64,000 nucleotides of DNA from positions 62,001 to 126,000 of the forward strand of contig URKJ01000006.1 of assembly GCA_900548385.1 (NCBI GenBank), in the 5' to 3' direction. Source of the DNA: an uncultured bacterium. Lineage in GTDB: Bacteria; Verrucomicrobiota; Lentisphaeria; Victivallales; UBA1829. The stretch's first letter is position 1; the number at the start of each line of letters is the position of its first letter. Under the pieces are notes generated by a model, which saw nothing but the letters and a program-made list of their open reading frames with translations, ran no database searches and was not told the origin of the DNA. This document shows positions 56,463 through 63,517 of this stretch, in pieces. The translations under genes and the position numbers were made by a program.

Positions 56463-56485
56463 CCGGTGCAGGAAAACTACACCGG
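56463..56485 (-). terminator. minus-strand terminator hairpin, copy 1
   Basis: CCGGTG with CACCGG, followed on the minus strand by ATTTTTTG. It sits beyond a second terminator (56531-56554), so it backs up leftward transcripts. Confidence 0.5.
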
Positions 56486-56486
56486 A

Positions 56487-56587
56487 AAGCGGCGCTTTGT
56501 GCAAATTTCAGTTGTCACGACACGAAAAATCCCGGAACACTTTCACGGTCCGGGGAGTGGCGCGGTGATTATGCTTCGATCAACGCA
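56487..56587. repeat. 101-bp direct repeat, copy 1
   Basis: About 95% identical (5 mismatches) to 57461-57561. It contains a terminator and, on the minus strand, the last codons (ALIEA, stop) of an antitoxin-like gene whose body is missing. Confidence 0.85.
56531..56554 (-). terminator. terminator downstream of the DUF2442 gene
   Basis: CCCGGA with TCCGGG; on the minus strand the stem is followed by ATTTTTCG. Same hairpin as at 57505-57528. Confidence 0.65.
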
Positions 56588-56600
56588 GCCACAAGCGTTT
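56569..56600 (-). pseudogene. remnant of an antitoxin C-terminus
   Basis: About ten codons reading KTLVAALIEA and a stop, matching the end CPADALIEA of the HigA-like antitoxin at 57543. The rest of that gene is absent and the DUF2442 gene abuts it. Confidence 0.55.
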
Positions 56601-57002
56601 TTACGCAAGGATAAGTTCTTTTTTCTTTTTCGGACGACCTCCGAGCGCTCCATTGCGGCGGGACGCTTCCGATTTCCGTGCAGATTTGCTTTTTGCCGCA
56701 CGGATGGCATTTTCCCGGACGGCGGCTTTTTTCCGGAGCGTTTCCCGGACGGCGAGCCATTTCTCTACCGGAACCGGTTCGCCCTCTTTTTCCGGATGAC
56801 GCAAAAGGTCAAGTTCCAAGTCAATCATCGCCTCCGGCCAGTCCAGCGCGAAACCGTCGCAGATGACATGTTCCAGTTCCGCTATGGTACAGTAACGGAA
56901 ATATCCGTACCGCTCGAACGGGAGGACAAATCTTTCGTTTCCAAGTTCCACCGTGATGGAGTCGCGACTCACCGCCGCCAGTTTTGCTTCAATGCAGTTC
57001 AT
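56601..57002 (-). CDS. DUF2442-domain protein, likely antitoxin-type partner
   Basis: 133 residues. The DUF2442 core is VSRDSITVELGNERFVLPFE with WPEAMIDLELDLLR after it; the C-terminus is a Lys/Arg/Ala-rich tail (AAKSKSARKSEASRR, RPKKKKELILA) that could bind nucleic acid. It overlaps the DUF4160 gene by 14 bases. These two families are commonly paired, and a toxin-antitoxin function is predicted but not proven. True start is at 57002, since the longer frame covers the partner gene. Confidence 0.8.
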   Translation of the reverse strand: MNCIEAKLAAVSRDSITVELGNERFVLPFERYGYFRYCTIAELEHVICDGFALDWPEAMIDLELDLLRHPEKEGEPVPVEKWLAVRETLRKKAAVRENAIRAAKSKSARKSEASRRNGALGGRPKKKKELILA

Positions 57003-57219
57003 TCCAAAACTCCTCAATTTTCCGTTTGTGCCCCTTTGCGTATGCCGACAGCAGTTTCCGGTCCGCTCCGGAAAGTTTCCCGTGCCCTTCCACTTCACAG
57101 GAGCCATCCATATAAAACCGGACACTTACACCAGCTTTCTTTGCGTGAAAGTGAATCGGGAGGTGATCGTTCAGATAGAACGTGATCGCCCATCCGTTTA
57201 CGATTTCGAATACCGGCAT
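56989..57219 (-). CDS. DUF4160-domain protein, likely toxin-type partner
   Basis: 76 residues with the DUF4160 pattern FYLNDHLPIHFHAKKAG (His residues conserved in the family) and RKIEEFWNELH at the C-terminus. It is first in the pair and carries its own promoter with a palindrome between the -35 and -10, as in autoregulated toxin-antitoxin operons. AAGGAA ribosome site. Confidence 0.82.
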   Translation of the reverse strand: MPVFEIVNGWAITFYLNDHLPIHFHAKKAGVSVRFYMDGSCEVEGHGKLSGADRKLLSAYAKGHKRKIEEFWNELH

Positions 57220-57249
57220 CGAATATTTCCTTATTCTGTTTTCATTTAT

Positions 57250-57277
57250 AATATAACCTATTATGTCAGGTTATCAA
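57250..57277 (-). promoter_or_regulatory. promoter and palindromic operator of the DUF4160/DUF2442 pair
   Basis: Minus strand: TTGATA, 16 bases, TATATT. An inverted repeat ATAACCT and AGGTTAT (57253-57274) lies across the spacer, suitable for autorepression. Confidence 0.6.
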
Positions 57278-57325
57278 GTCCAATGTCAAAAAAATCCAGA
57301 ACAGGAAAACTACACCGGAAAGCGG

Positions 57326-57460
57326 AAAGAAAAATTAATAGAACTTGATTTCATCAACGAGTTGCCAGAAGTTCCCACTATCAATATTCATGTATTAGTT
57401 TTTTTGTGAACTTACAGCTCAATCAGTAAATTTCAAGTTTTACATTTTCAGGAAAAAGTC
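57326..57460. other. 135-base AT-rich segment inserted into the repeat, flanked by AAGCGG
   Basis: In copy 1 the sequence caggaaaactacaccgg... joins directly to the 101-bp repeat; here the same 24 bases (57302-57325) are split from it by 135 bases, with AAGCGG at 57320-57325 and again at 57461-57466. No open frame or inverted ends were recognised inside. Together with the DUF4160 promoter and the repeat this accounts for the gene-free stretch 57220-57542. Confidence 0.5.
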
Positions 57461-57561
57461 AAGCGGCGTTCTGTGCAAATTTCAGTTGTCACAACACGAA
57501 AAATCCCGGAACGCTTTCACGGTCCGGGGAGTGGCGCGGTGATTATGCTTCGATCAGCGCA
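57461..57561. repeat. 101-bp direct repeat, copy 2
   Basis: Matches 56487-56587 at 96 of 101 positions, offset 974 bases. It contains the terminator and the last six codons of the HigA-like gene. Confidence 0.85.
57505..57528 (-). terminator. terminator of the higBA-like operon
   Basis: CCCGGA with TCCGGG plus ATTTTTCG on the minus strand, 15 bases after the antitoxin stop. Confidence 0.7.
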
Positions 57562-57914
57562 TCAGCTGGACAACCCAACACTGTCCGAAGTTTCTTAATC
57601 ATCGCCAGTGTCAAATTACGCTTGCGGTTCAAAACTTCATATGCACGGCTCGCTGTGCCGAAACATGGAACCAGGTCTTTCACTTTTATTTGCTTCTGCT
57701 CCATCATGAACTTGATGAAGTCCACCGGGTCGGGGTTGGAAAAATGAAAACGCTTATCTTCATATGCACTCATAACCATGCTCATCAGTTCCAATTCCTC
57801 GGCATCCTCCGGCTTGAGGTTGTCCAGTTCGTCGGCATGAGCATCAAGGAAAGCGTCAATCCGTGCGCCCATTTGCCGCATTTCGTCATCATTCTTGATT
57901 GTTCTAATTTCCAT
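57543..57914 (-). CDS. HigA-like helix-turn-helix antitoxin
   Basis: 123 residues. The C-terminal part holds an XRE-type helix-turn-helix (IKVKDLVPCFGTASRAYEVLNRKRNLTLAM); the N-terminal half is acidic and helical, as in COG5499 antitoxins. It neutralises the toxin encoded just upstream (13-base gap) and represses the operon. The start is fixed by GAGGAGGTG before the ATG; the GTG three codons earlier overlaps that site. Confidence 0.87.
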   Translation of the reverse strand: MEIRTIKNDDEMRQMGARIDAFLDAHADELDNLKPEDAEELELMSMVMSAYEDKRFHFSNPDPVDFIKFMMEQKQIKVKDLVPCFGTASRAYEVLNRKRNLTLAMIKKLRTVLGCPADALIEA

Positions 57915-57927
57915 GGTGTTCACCTCC

Positions 57928-58212
57928 TCAAAATTTCATCTTGCTGTATTCCGCATGAGTTCCAATCCATCGGACGAACAAGCGGCCGGCCGCATATACG
58001 GCAACCACCATCAGACGATACTTATTCCCTCCGATGTTGAAAATCACCCGATTGCCGGAAAGAAAGTCCGCGCTTCCGATTGCATTCCGTATATCCTGCG
58101 GTCTTTTCCATTGTGCCAACCGAACAAGTTTTATCCAGCTTGTCAACGGCTTAATGCTGTCGGCATGATTCTGCATAAATTCGTCAAGGCGGTATTTGTT
58201 TTCCAACTGCAT
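57928..58212 (-). CDS. HigB-family mRNA interferase toxin
   Basis: 94 residues, full length for HigB. The segment NRVIFNIGGNKYRLMVVAVY and the ending LFVRWIGTHAEYSKMKF are family signatures; His of THAEY is a conserved catalytic-site residue. HigB cleaves mRNA at the ribosome. It precedes its antitoxin, the usual higBA order, and its promoter bears a 17-base perfect palindrome. Confidence 0.9.
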   Translation of the reverse strand: MQLENKYRLDEFMQNHADSIKPLTSWIKLVRLAQWKRPQDIRNAIGSADFLSGNRVIFNIGGNKYRLMVVAVYAAGRLFVRWIGTHAEYSKMKF

Positions 58213-58236
58213 CGGATTTTCCCTTCGTCACGAAAT

Positions 58237-58265
58237 AACATAGTCCCATGATGGGACTTTTTCAA
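58237..58265 (-). promoter_or_regulatory. higBA promoter with 17-base palindromic operator
   Basis: Minus strand: TTGAAA, 17 bases, TATGTT. The spacer is the perfect palindrome AGTCCCAT-g-ATGGGACT (58242-58258). Confidence 0.75.
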
Positions 58266-58292
58266 GTTGCAGTTTGAAATTTTTTCAAAAAT

Positions 58293-58318
58293 CCGGTACA
58301 GAATTTCTCGTGTACCGG
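58293..58318 (-). terminator. terminator of the zinc-ribbon/TM2 gene
   Basis: CCGGTACA with TGTACCGG, followed on the minus strand by ATTTTTG. Confidence 0.75.
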
Positions 58319-58344
58319 AATAAAATCAGGAAAAAATGAAAATC

Positions 58345-58902
58345 TTATTCTTGAAATATACACCAAATGCCACCAATAACAGCCAAAAGAATAAACGGTA
58401 ACAATATAGATATTAATCCTGGGCTAAGTCCCCAAATTTTTTTTCTCTTATTTGTTGGGATATTGGGGTCATAGCATAAATCCCATATAACGAAATATAA
58501 GATTAGGGCAGAAATAATCCAAATTTCATCCGGTCTTGAATTCGCAACAGCAACCCCATATGCAGTTAAAAACAATTTTCCAATCCCCGCTAGGATTTGC
58601 CCTGCATAAAAGTTGTGAATTCCCCATCCACCGAAAAAAATACCAAGTAAACAATAAATCGTTCTATTCTTTTTACGAACAGGAGCTATATCATTTGTCA
58701 GATATTCTCCGCAGTATCTGCATTTTTTTGCAACTGCGAGAATGTTTTCACCGCATAACGGGCATGGCTTCATTTCCGGTGTTGGAACTAGTGCAGATTC
58801 GGCAATCCATTGGAATTTGCATCGCTGACATTCAACTTTTTGCCCGATAACGTCAGGCTGTACTTCATATTCAGCAAAACAACGAGGACAAATAATTTTC
58901 AT
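58345..58902 (-). CDS. zinc-ribbon and TM2-domain membrane protein
   Basis: 185 residues. Two N-terminal zinc ribbons: CPRCFAEYEV with CQRCKFQW, and CPLCGENILAV with CRYCGEYL. Then a TM2 domain (LLGIFFGGWGIHNFYAGQ) and two more membrane helices. The sequence is clearly AT-richer than the window, so it may be acquired. Function unknown; such proteins are common small accessory genes. Confidence 0.8.
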   Translation of the reverse strand: MKIICPRCFAEYEVQPDVIGQKVECQRCKFQWIAESALVPTPEMKPCPLCGENILAVAKKCRYCGEYLTNDIAPVRKKNRTIYCLLGIFFGGWGIHNFYAGQILAGIGKLFLTAYGVAVANSRPDEIWIISALILYFVIWDLCYDPNIPTNKRKKIWGLSPGLISILLPFILLAVIGGIWCIFQE

Positions 58903-58948
58903 GACAATTTTCCCTCAAACGGATCCGTGTTGTGATTTCTGAGACATT

Positions 58949-58976
58949 ACAATACACCACTTCCCGGAAAAGTCAA
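58949..58976 (-). promoter_or_regulatory. promoter for the zinc-ribbon/TM2 gene
   Basis: Minus strand: TTGACT, 16 bases, TATTGT, 46 bases before the ATG. Confidence 0.5.
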
Positions 58977-58982
58977 ACAGCC

Positions 58983-59789
58983 TCAGAGCCGGAACTCTTT
59001 CCGGTATGCGGACGGAGTACGGCCGCGGTGCTGTTTGAACAAACGCGAAAAATAAAACTCGTCGTCAAATCCGCTTTCATGCGCGATCTCGCAAAGCGGC
59101 CGCGCCGTATCAGTCAGCAGCTTCATGGCGCGGTTCAGGCGGCATTCGATCAGGAAACGGGTCGGCGCATAACCGGTCAGCTCGCGGAAAATCCGCCGGA
59201 AATGGGAAACAGAAATCGACATTTTTTCCGCTTCCTCCCCGAAATTCCATTTTGCCTGCGGAGCCGACACGATCGACCGCCGTAACGCACGGATACACTG
59301 TTCGCAGAACGCATTCACGCGCGCCGGAAGCGGTTCCTGTTCCTGAATCTGCAGCAGCAGGTCCTCCAACAGAAGGACTTTCCGCGCCTCCCGGTAACCG
59401 CCCGGATGCTGAAGCAAGGCCTGAACTTCCAGCATGGTCTTGTAAAACTGTTCGGGTTTTGCGATACGGTGAACGGGACACGGTTCGTAAGGGTCGAACA
59501 ATCCGCCCGCCCGGAACGCCTCCGCCCGCGGTCCCTGAAAACAGATCCAACAGTGATGACGCGTCTCCGAGGCACAGGTCGTATAGTTGTAAACGCGGCC
59601 CGGAGCGGAAAAAAACACACACGGCCCCTCGAACACCTCTTCCGGTGACCCGTCCACGGAAAAAACGAGTTTGCCGGAATGTGTATACTGAATTCCGTAG
59701 TAGCCGTCAAAAACCTTGTCGCGGCTCCCGCCGGCCGATTCGGGAATATCGCCGAATGTGGTGAATGTCAGTCCGTCAAAATAATTCAT
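58983..59789 (-). CDS. AraC-family transcriptional regulator
   Basis: 268 residues: cupin sensor (about 15-95) and two helix-turn-helix motifs, MSISVSHFRRIFRELTGYAP and GFDDEFYFSRLFKQHRGRTP. It lies back to back with a Gfo/Idh oxidoreductase gene and most likely controls it. Confidence 0.88.
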   Translation of the reverse strand: MNYFDGLTFTTFGDIPESAGGSRDKVFDGYYGIQYTHSGKLVFSVDGSPEEVFEGPCVFFSAPGRVYNYTTCASETRHHCWICFQGPRAEAFRAGGLFDPYEPCPVHRIAKPEQFYKTMLEVQALLQHPGGYREARKVLLLEDLLLQIQEQEPLPARVNAFCEQCIRALRRSIVSAPQAKWNFGEEAEKMSISVSHFRRIFRELTGYAPTRFLIECRLNRAMKLLTDTARPLCEIAHESGFDDEFYFSRLFKQHRGRTPSAYRKEFRL

Positions 59790-59828
59790 TGCCGATCAGA
59801 ATATCCATTTTTTTGTTAAGTTTCTCCA

Positions 59829-59857
59829 TTGGTAAAACAGGAAACGGGAAGTATATT
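59829..59857 (+). promoter_or_regulatory. promoter for the Gfo/Idh gene
   Basis: TTGGTA, 17 bases, TATATT; leader of about 55 bases, AT-rich, then an AAAAGGTG site. Confidence 0.5.
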
Positions 59858-59918
59858 ATAATCAAATTATATATTTTACAATCCAGCAAACGAAAAAAAC
59901 AGCAAAAAAGGTGAACAC

Positions 59919-61001
59919 ATGGCAAAATCGCCAATCAGAATCGGCATCTGGGGACTCGGAAGAGCCGGATGGGGCATGCATACGGAAGAGATCGACCGCT
60001 ACAAGGATGAGGCGAAAGTCGTTGCCGGATGCGATGTGCTCCCGGAACGCACCGCCAAACTCAAAGAACGTTATCCGGACTGCAAAGTCTACACCGACGC
60101 GGAAGCATTTCTCGCCGATCCCGACATCGAAGTCGTCGCGGTCGCGGTCCGCTCCCCTCAGCACATCGACTACGCGATCCGCGCTTTGAACGCGGGCAAA
60201 ATCGTTTTCCTTGAAAAGCCCGTCGGACTCTCCAGCGAAGGACTCGCCAAGCTCGAAGCTGCACTCGCCGCTCATCCGGGTAAACTGTTCTTCCGGCACA
60301 ACCGCCGTCTGGAAGCCGCATTCAATCACATCCGCGAGATCATCGACAGCGGCATTCTCGGCAATGTTTACGAAATCAAACTCTGCCGCCACAATTTTGC
60401 TTACCGCGAAGACTGGCAGGCTATCCTCGAATGCGGCGGCGGACAGCTCAACAACTGGGGCCCGCATCTCATCGACCACGCACTCCGGCTTCTTGATTCC
60501 CCCGTCGCCGACATTTGGAGCGACCTCAAGAACATCAACGGACTCGGCGACGCGGAAGATACCGTGAAAGTCATCTTCCGTGGAGAAAACGGACGGCTCA
60601 TCGACGTTGAAATTTCCGGCGGCGTCGCTCTTCCCGCTCCGGTCTATGCGGTCTACGGCGACCGCGGCGCTCTGATCTGCGAAGACGAACAGGATATCCG
60701 TCTGCGCTACCTCGCTCCGGAATCCCGGCGTCCATCCCATAAAGCCTCCGCCGAAACTCCGCCGCTCAACGGATCGTTCCAGGGCAAGTTTGAACAGAAG
60801 TGGATCCGCAAGACCATCATGGTCGAACCCTCGAACGGATATACGGTCAGCGACATCTACCACCACCTCTACCTCGCACTCCGCGAAAACGTTCCTTTCC
60901 TGATCAAAAGCGAGGAAGCATTGGCGGTCGTCCGCACCACCGAAGCAATCAAAAAGCAGAATCCCGCATTCCGTCAGAAACTCGACGAATTCGGCAAATA
61001 A
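59919..61001 (+). CDS. Gfo/Idh/MocA-family oxidoreductase
   Basis: 360 residues. Rossmann start RIGIWGLGRAGWGMH; EKPVGLSSEGLAKL carries the conserved Lys-Pro pair; the C-terminal domain contains CGGGQLNNWGPHLIDH with the family's His. NAD(P)-dependent sugar or polyol dehydrogenase; substrate unknown. It is distinct from the homologue at 36720. Terminated by a hairpin right after the stop. Confidence 0.9.
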   Translation: MAKSPIRIGIWGLGRAGWGMHTEEIDRYKDEAKVVAGCDVLPERTAKLKERYPDCKVYTDAEAFLADPDIEVVAVAVRSPQHIDYAIRALNAGKIVFLEKPVGLSSEGLAKLEAALAAHPGKLFFRHNRRLEAAFNHIREIIDSGILGNVYEIKLCRHNFAYREDWQAILECGGGQLNNWGPHLIDHALRLLDSPVADIWSDLKNINGLGDAEDTVKVIFRGENGRLIDVEISGGVALPAPVYAVYGDRGALICEDEQDIRLRYLAPESRRPSHKASAETPPLNGSFQGKFEQKWIRKTIMVEPSNGYTVSDIYHHLYLALRENVPFLIKSEEALAVVRTTEAIKKQNPAFRQKLDEFGK

Positions 61002-61008
61002 ACATCTC

Positions 61009-61051
61009 CCCGGATGACGAAACGGCAATTCCGTCATCCGGGATTTTTTTA
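61009..61051 (+). terminator. terminator of the Gfo/Idh gene
   Basis: CCCGGATGACG with CGTCATCCGGG, 12-base loop, followed by ATTTTTTT. Confidence 0.85.
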
Positions 61052-61156
61052 CAAATTCCTGACACTGTCAGAGAATCATTCTCACTTCATCACCCCCTTT
61101 CCGGTACGACACATCCGGTAATTTGCCAAAAATCCATATTTTTTTCATTTTCCCTC

Positions 61157-61185
61157 TTGACAATATCAGAGTTTTCGTTTATAAT
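61157..61185 (+). promoter_or_regulatory. consensus promoter for the GntR/solute-binding fusion
   Basis: TTGACA, exactly 17 bases, TATAAT: identical to the bacterial consensus, the best promoter in the window. Unusual for a regulator gene. Confidence 0.85.
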
Positions 61186-61214
61186 TTAATAAAGGAAAAC
61201 AGGGCAAAGACGAT

Positions 61215-62588
61215 ATGGAAGATAAAATCACACAGGTGCGAAGCCACATTCTCGGCATGCTGGAGCGCGGAGAGCTGAATGCCGGCGGCAAACTGCCCGG
61301 CGCGCGGGAACTGCTTCCGGAATCCGGGATCGCCCTGCCCGTCGTGCAGAATGCAATCGAATCTCTCGTCCGGGAAGGAATTCTGGAAACCATTCCCCGC
61401 CGCGGAACATTCGTTCAGCAGCACTGGAACAGCCGGGTTCTTCAGCAGAATCTGACCGTCTACCGGAAAGGACTGCACTGGCTCCCGGATCTGCAGCAGC
61501 TGGTCCGCCGGGAACTTCCCGAAGTATGGGTCAGCGATTCTTTCACCGGCGGAACATTCGAAATCCTTACGACGCATTACGTTCAGGCGCATCACGACCG
61601 TTTTCTTGACCTGACCGGGCTGTTCAACCGCTGCTTTCCCGATCAAAGCGACTTTTTCACCGGACCGTTTGAAGCGTTCCGCGTCGGCTCCCGTCTGGTC
61701 GGCATCCCGATCATCTTTTCTCCGCGCGTGATCTTCTACAATCCGGCGCTTTTCGACCGCGCAGGGTGTGCGCGCCCGCGGACGGGATGGAGCTATGCGG
61801 AATTTCTGGATTGCGTCCGCCGTCTCCGCCGGATTCTTCCGCCGCAGAACGTGTTTCTGTGGGAACCGCAGCCGCAGGGATGGATCAACTTTGTCCAACG
61901 GGCGGGCGGATGCCTGATCGACTCCCGGGGCAATGTCAGGATTGACAGTCCGGAGACCCGGCGCGGCCTGAAACTGTTCCGCGACCTGCGGCACGAGATG
62001 GGGCTTTCCGTCTACTCCGGTTATCAGGATAACTTCGTTCCGGATTTTCTCGCCGGAAACGCCGCCATGCTGCTGGCGCCGCGGGAATTCCGGAGCAGTC
62101 TCACCGCCGCCGGATTCGACGGTTGGGAAACCGTGTCCCTGCCGGAATTCGAGGGCGGAGTCGATGTGAATGTGCAGGCGGCGGATGCGTTCTGTGTCCG
62201 CCGGAACTGCGTCAATATGGAATTGGCGGAACGGCTGCTGAAACTTCTGCTTTCCCCGGAACACCTGAACGGTCTTGCCCGTTGGAATTACGGACTTCCG
62301 ATCCGCAAATCCATCGTCGGCAACACGATCAGCTACACCGAACCGCGCGATGTGCTGTTCCTGAGCGAAATCCCTAAAATGCAGGTCCATTACAATCTGA
62401 ATTCCGCCGAAATCTACGCTCTTGTCTGCAAAGGAATCGCCAACCTGATGACCGGAGAGGATGACATCAACGCCGGAACCGCCGAACTGGCGGCCATGGT
62501 CCGGGTTTGTCAGAAAATACAAAAACAGACCGCTCTGTTTCAAGGGCGGCATCAATCAACCTCATTTCAACTGGGAGATGTATCATGA
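61215..62588 (+). CDS. GntR-type regulator fused to an ABC-type solute-binding domain
   Basis: 457 residues. A GntR winged helix (about 5-70, GARELLPESGIALPVVQNA) is joined to a family-1 extracellular solute-binding-like domain (about 85-440) with the landmarks FEAFRVGSRLVGIPI, VIFYNPALFDRAG and FLAGNAAMLLAPREF. No signal peptide, so it acts in the cytoplasm as a sugar-sensing repressor or activator in which an ABC binding-protein fold replaces the usual LacI-type ligand domain. It overlaps the next gene (ATGA). Confidence 0.85.
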   Translation: MEDKITQVRSHILGMLERGELNAGGKLPGARELLPESGIALPVVQNAIESLVREGILETIPRRGTFVQQHWNSRVLQQNLTVYRKGLHWLPDLQQLVRRELPEVWVSDSFTGGTFEILTTHYVQAHHDRFLDLTGLFNRCFPDQSDFFTGPFEAFRVGSRLVGIPIIFSPRVIFYNPALFDRAGCARPRTGWSYAEFLDCVRRLRRILPPQNVFLWEPQPQGWINFVQRAGGCLIDSRGNVRIDSPETRRGLKLFRDLRHEMGLSVYSGYQDNFVPDFLAGNAAMLLAPREFRSSLTAAGFDGWETVSLPEFEGGVDVNVQAADAFCVRRNCVNMELAERLLKLLLSPEHLNGLARWNYGLPIRKSIVGNTISYTEPRDVLFLSEIPKMQVHYNLNSAEIYALVCKGIANLMTGEDDINAGTAELAAMVRVCQKIQKQTALFQGRHQSTSFQLGDVS

Positions 62589-63361
62589 AAAGAACGCCGT
62601 TCACCATCGTAGAGCTCCTCGTCGTCATCTCAGTCATTGCAATCCTTGCCGCTCTTCTGCTTCCGGCATTGAACAAAGCAATGGAACGGGGACGCGCCAC
62701 TCTCTGCACGGGGAATCTGAAACAGATCGGACTGGCTGAACTCTCCTATGCCAACGACTTTGACGACTGGACGGTCCGTGGACGCCCCCTGACGCTGAAC
62801 GGCACCAGCACCGGGGCGGAATCGTTCATCCACACGATCGCCGATCTGAAATATGCCGGCAACGTGAATATCCGGAACAAAAACACGATTTTCGTCTGTC
62901 CCAACGACAAACGCCCGGAGTACAATTCCGGCGACACATTCACGCCGAGGATGAGCTACGGCACCAACACCTGCGTCACTCAGGGGCTGTGGGCAAAAGT
63001 CGCCGATGACGCACGGGGAACGTATGCGCGGGACCGTCACCGCCGGTTCGGTGAACTGGGCAAAACACTCAAAGGTCCCTCCCGTACGGTTCTGGTCACC
63101 GACTGCTTCGGTTATGAGAGCGGAGGCGTCAAAAAATATTTCATTCTCCGCAGCGGCGGTTCTCCGTCCACAGACTTCAACGCATGGTTCTCGGACACCC
63201 CTCCCGCCTCCATCAGCCTGCGGCACGGCGGCAACCAGGCGGTGACCCTTTTCTGCGACGGACGCGCCAAAGCCGTTAAAGGGCCGATGATGAACGACGT
63301 GACTTCCGGAACCTATGTCCAGTGGCTGAACCCGGACACCGCCGACGGAATGAACCGCTGA
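62585..63361 (+). CDS. prepilin-type N-terminal methylation protein
   Basis: 258 residues. The leader MKRTPF is followed by the prepilin helix TIVELLVVISVIAILAALLL with Glu5. The C-terminus has RHGGNQAVTLFCDGRA, a near match to the H-X9-DG motif with one extra residue. Its ATG overlaps the stop of the GntR fusion gene (ATGA), so it is translationally coupled to a regulator, an unusual arrangement. The longer upstream frame overlaps that gene. Confidence 0.87.
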   Translation: MKRTPFTIVELLVVISVIAILAALLLPALNKAMERGRATLCTGNLKQIGLAELSYANDFDDWTVRGRPLTLNGTSTGAESFIHTIADLKYAGNVNIRNKNTIFVCPNDKRPEYNSGDTFTPRMSYGTNTCVTQGLWAKVADDARGTYARDRHRRFGELGKTLKGPSRTVLVTDCFGYESGGVKKYFILRSGGSPSTDFNAWFSDTPPASISLRHGGNQAVTLFCDGRAKAVKGPMMNDVTSGTYVQWLNPDTADGMNR

Positions 63362-63393
63362 TCCGGCAGGCGGAATTGCACAAAGAGTTCTGA

Positions 63394-63450
63394 AGACGGA
63401 AAAAATCGGAACGCTCTTCCGCAACTTTCCGTTCCGTCTCCTTGATTTTT
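63394..63450 (+). terminator. hairpin after the pilin-like gene
   Basis: AGACGGAA pairs with TTCCGTCT, with an inner CGGAA/TTCCG hairpin and a TTTTT run close after; overlaps the next promoter. Confidence 0.4.
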
Positions 63451-63469
63451 GGATTTCTGCTGTTATATT
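63442..63469 (+). promoter_or_regulatory. promoter for the cpaB-like gene
   Basis: TTGATT, 16 bases, TATATT, 48 bases before the ATG. Confidence 0.55.
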
Positions 63470-63517
63470 CCTTACTCATATTGATAAATCGTTTATAAAC
63501 AGCTCAAGGAATCGGCG

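Noticed and set aside
56487..57561. Integron attC sites around the toxin-antitoxin cassettes
   Set aside because: The repeats lack the GTTRRRY/RYYYAAC core sites and no integrase is present.
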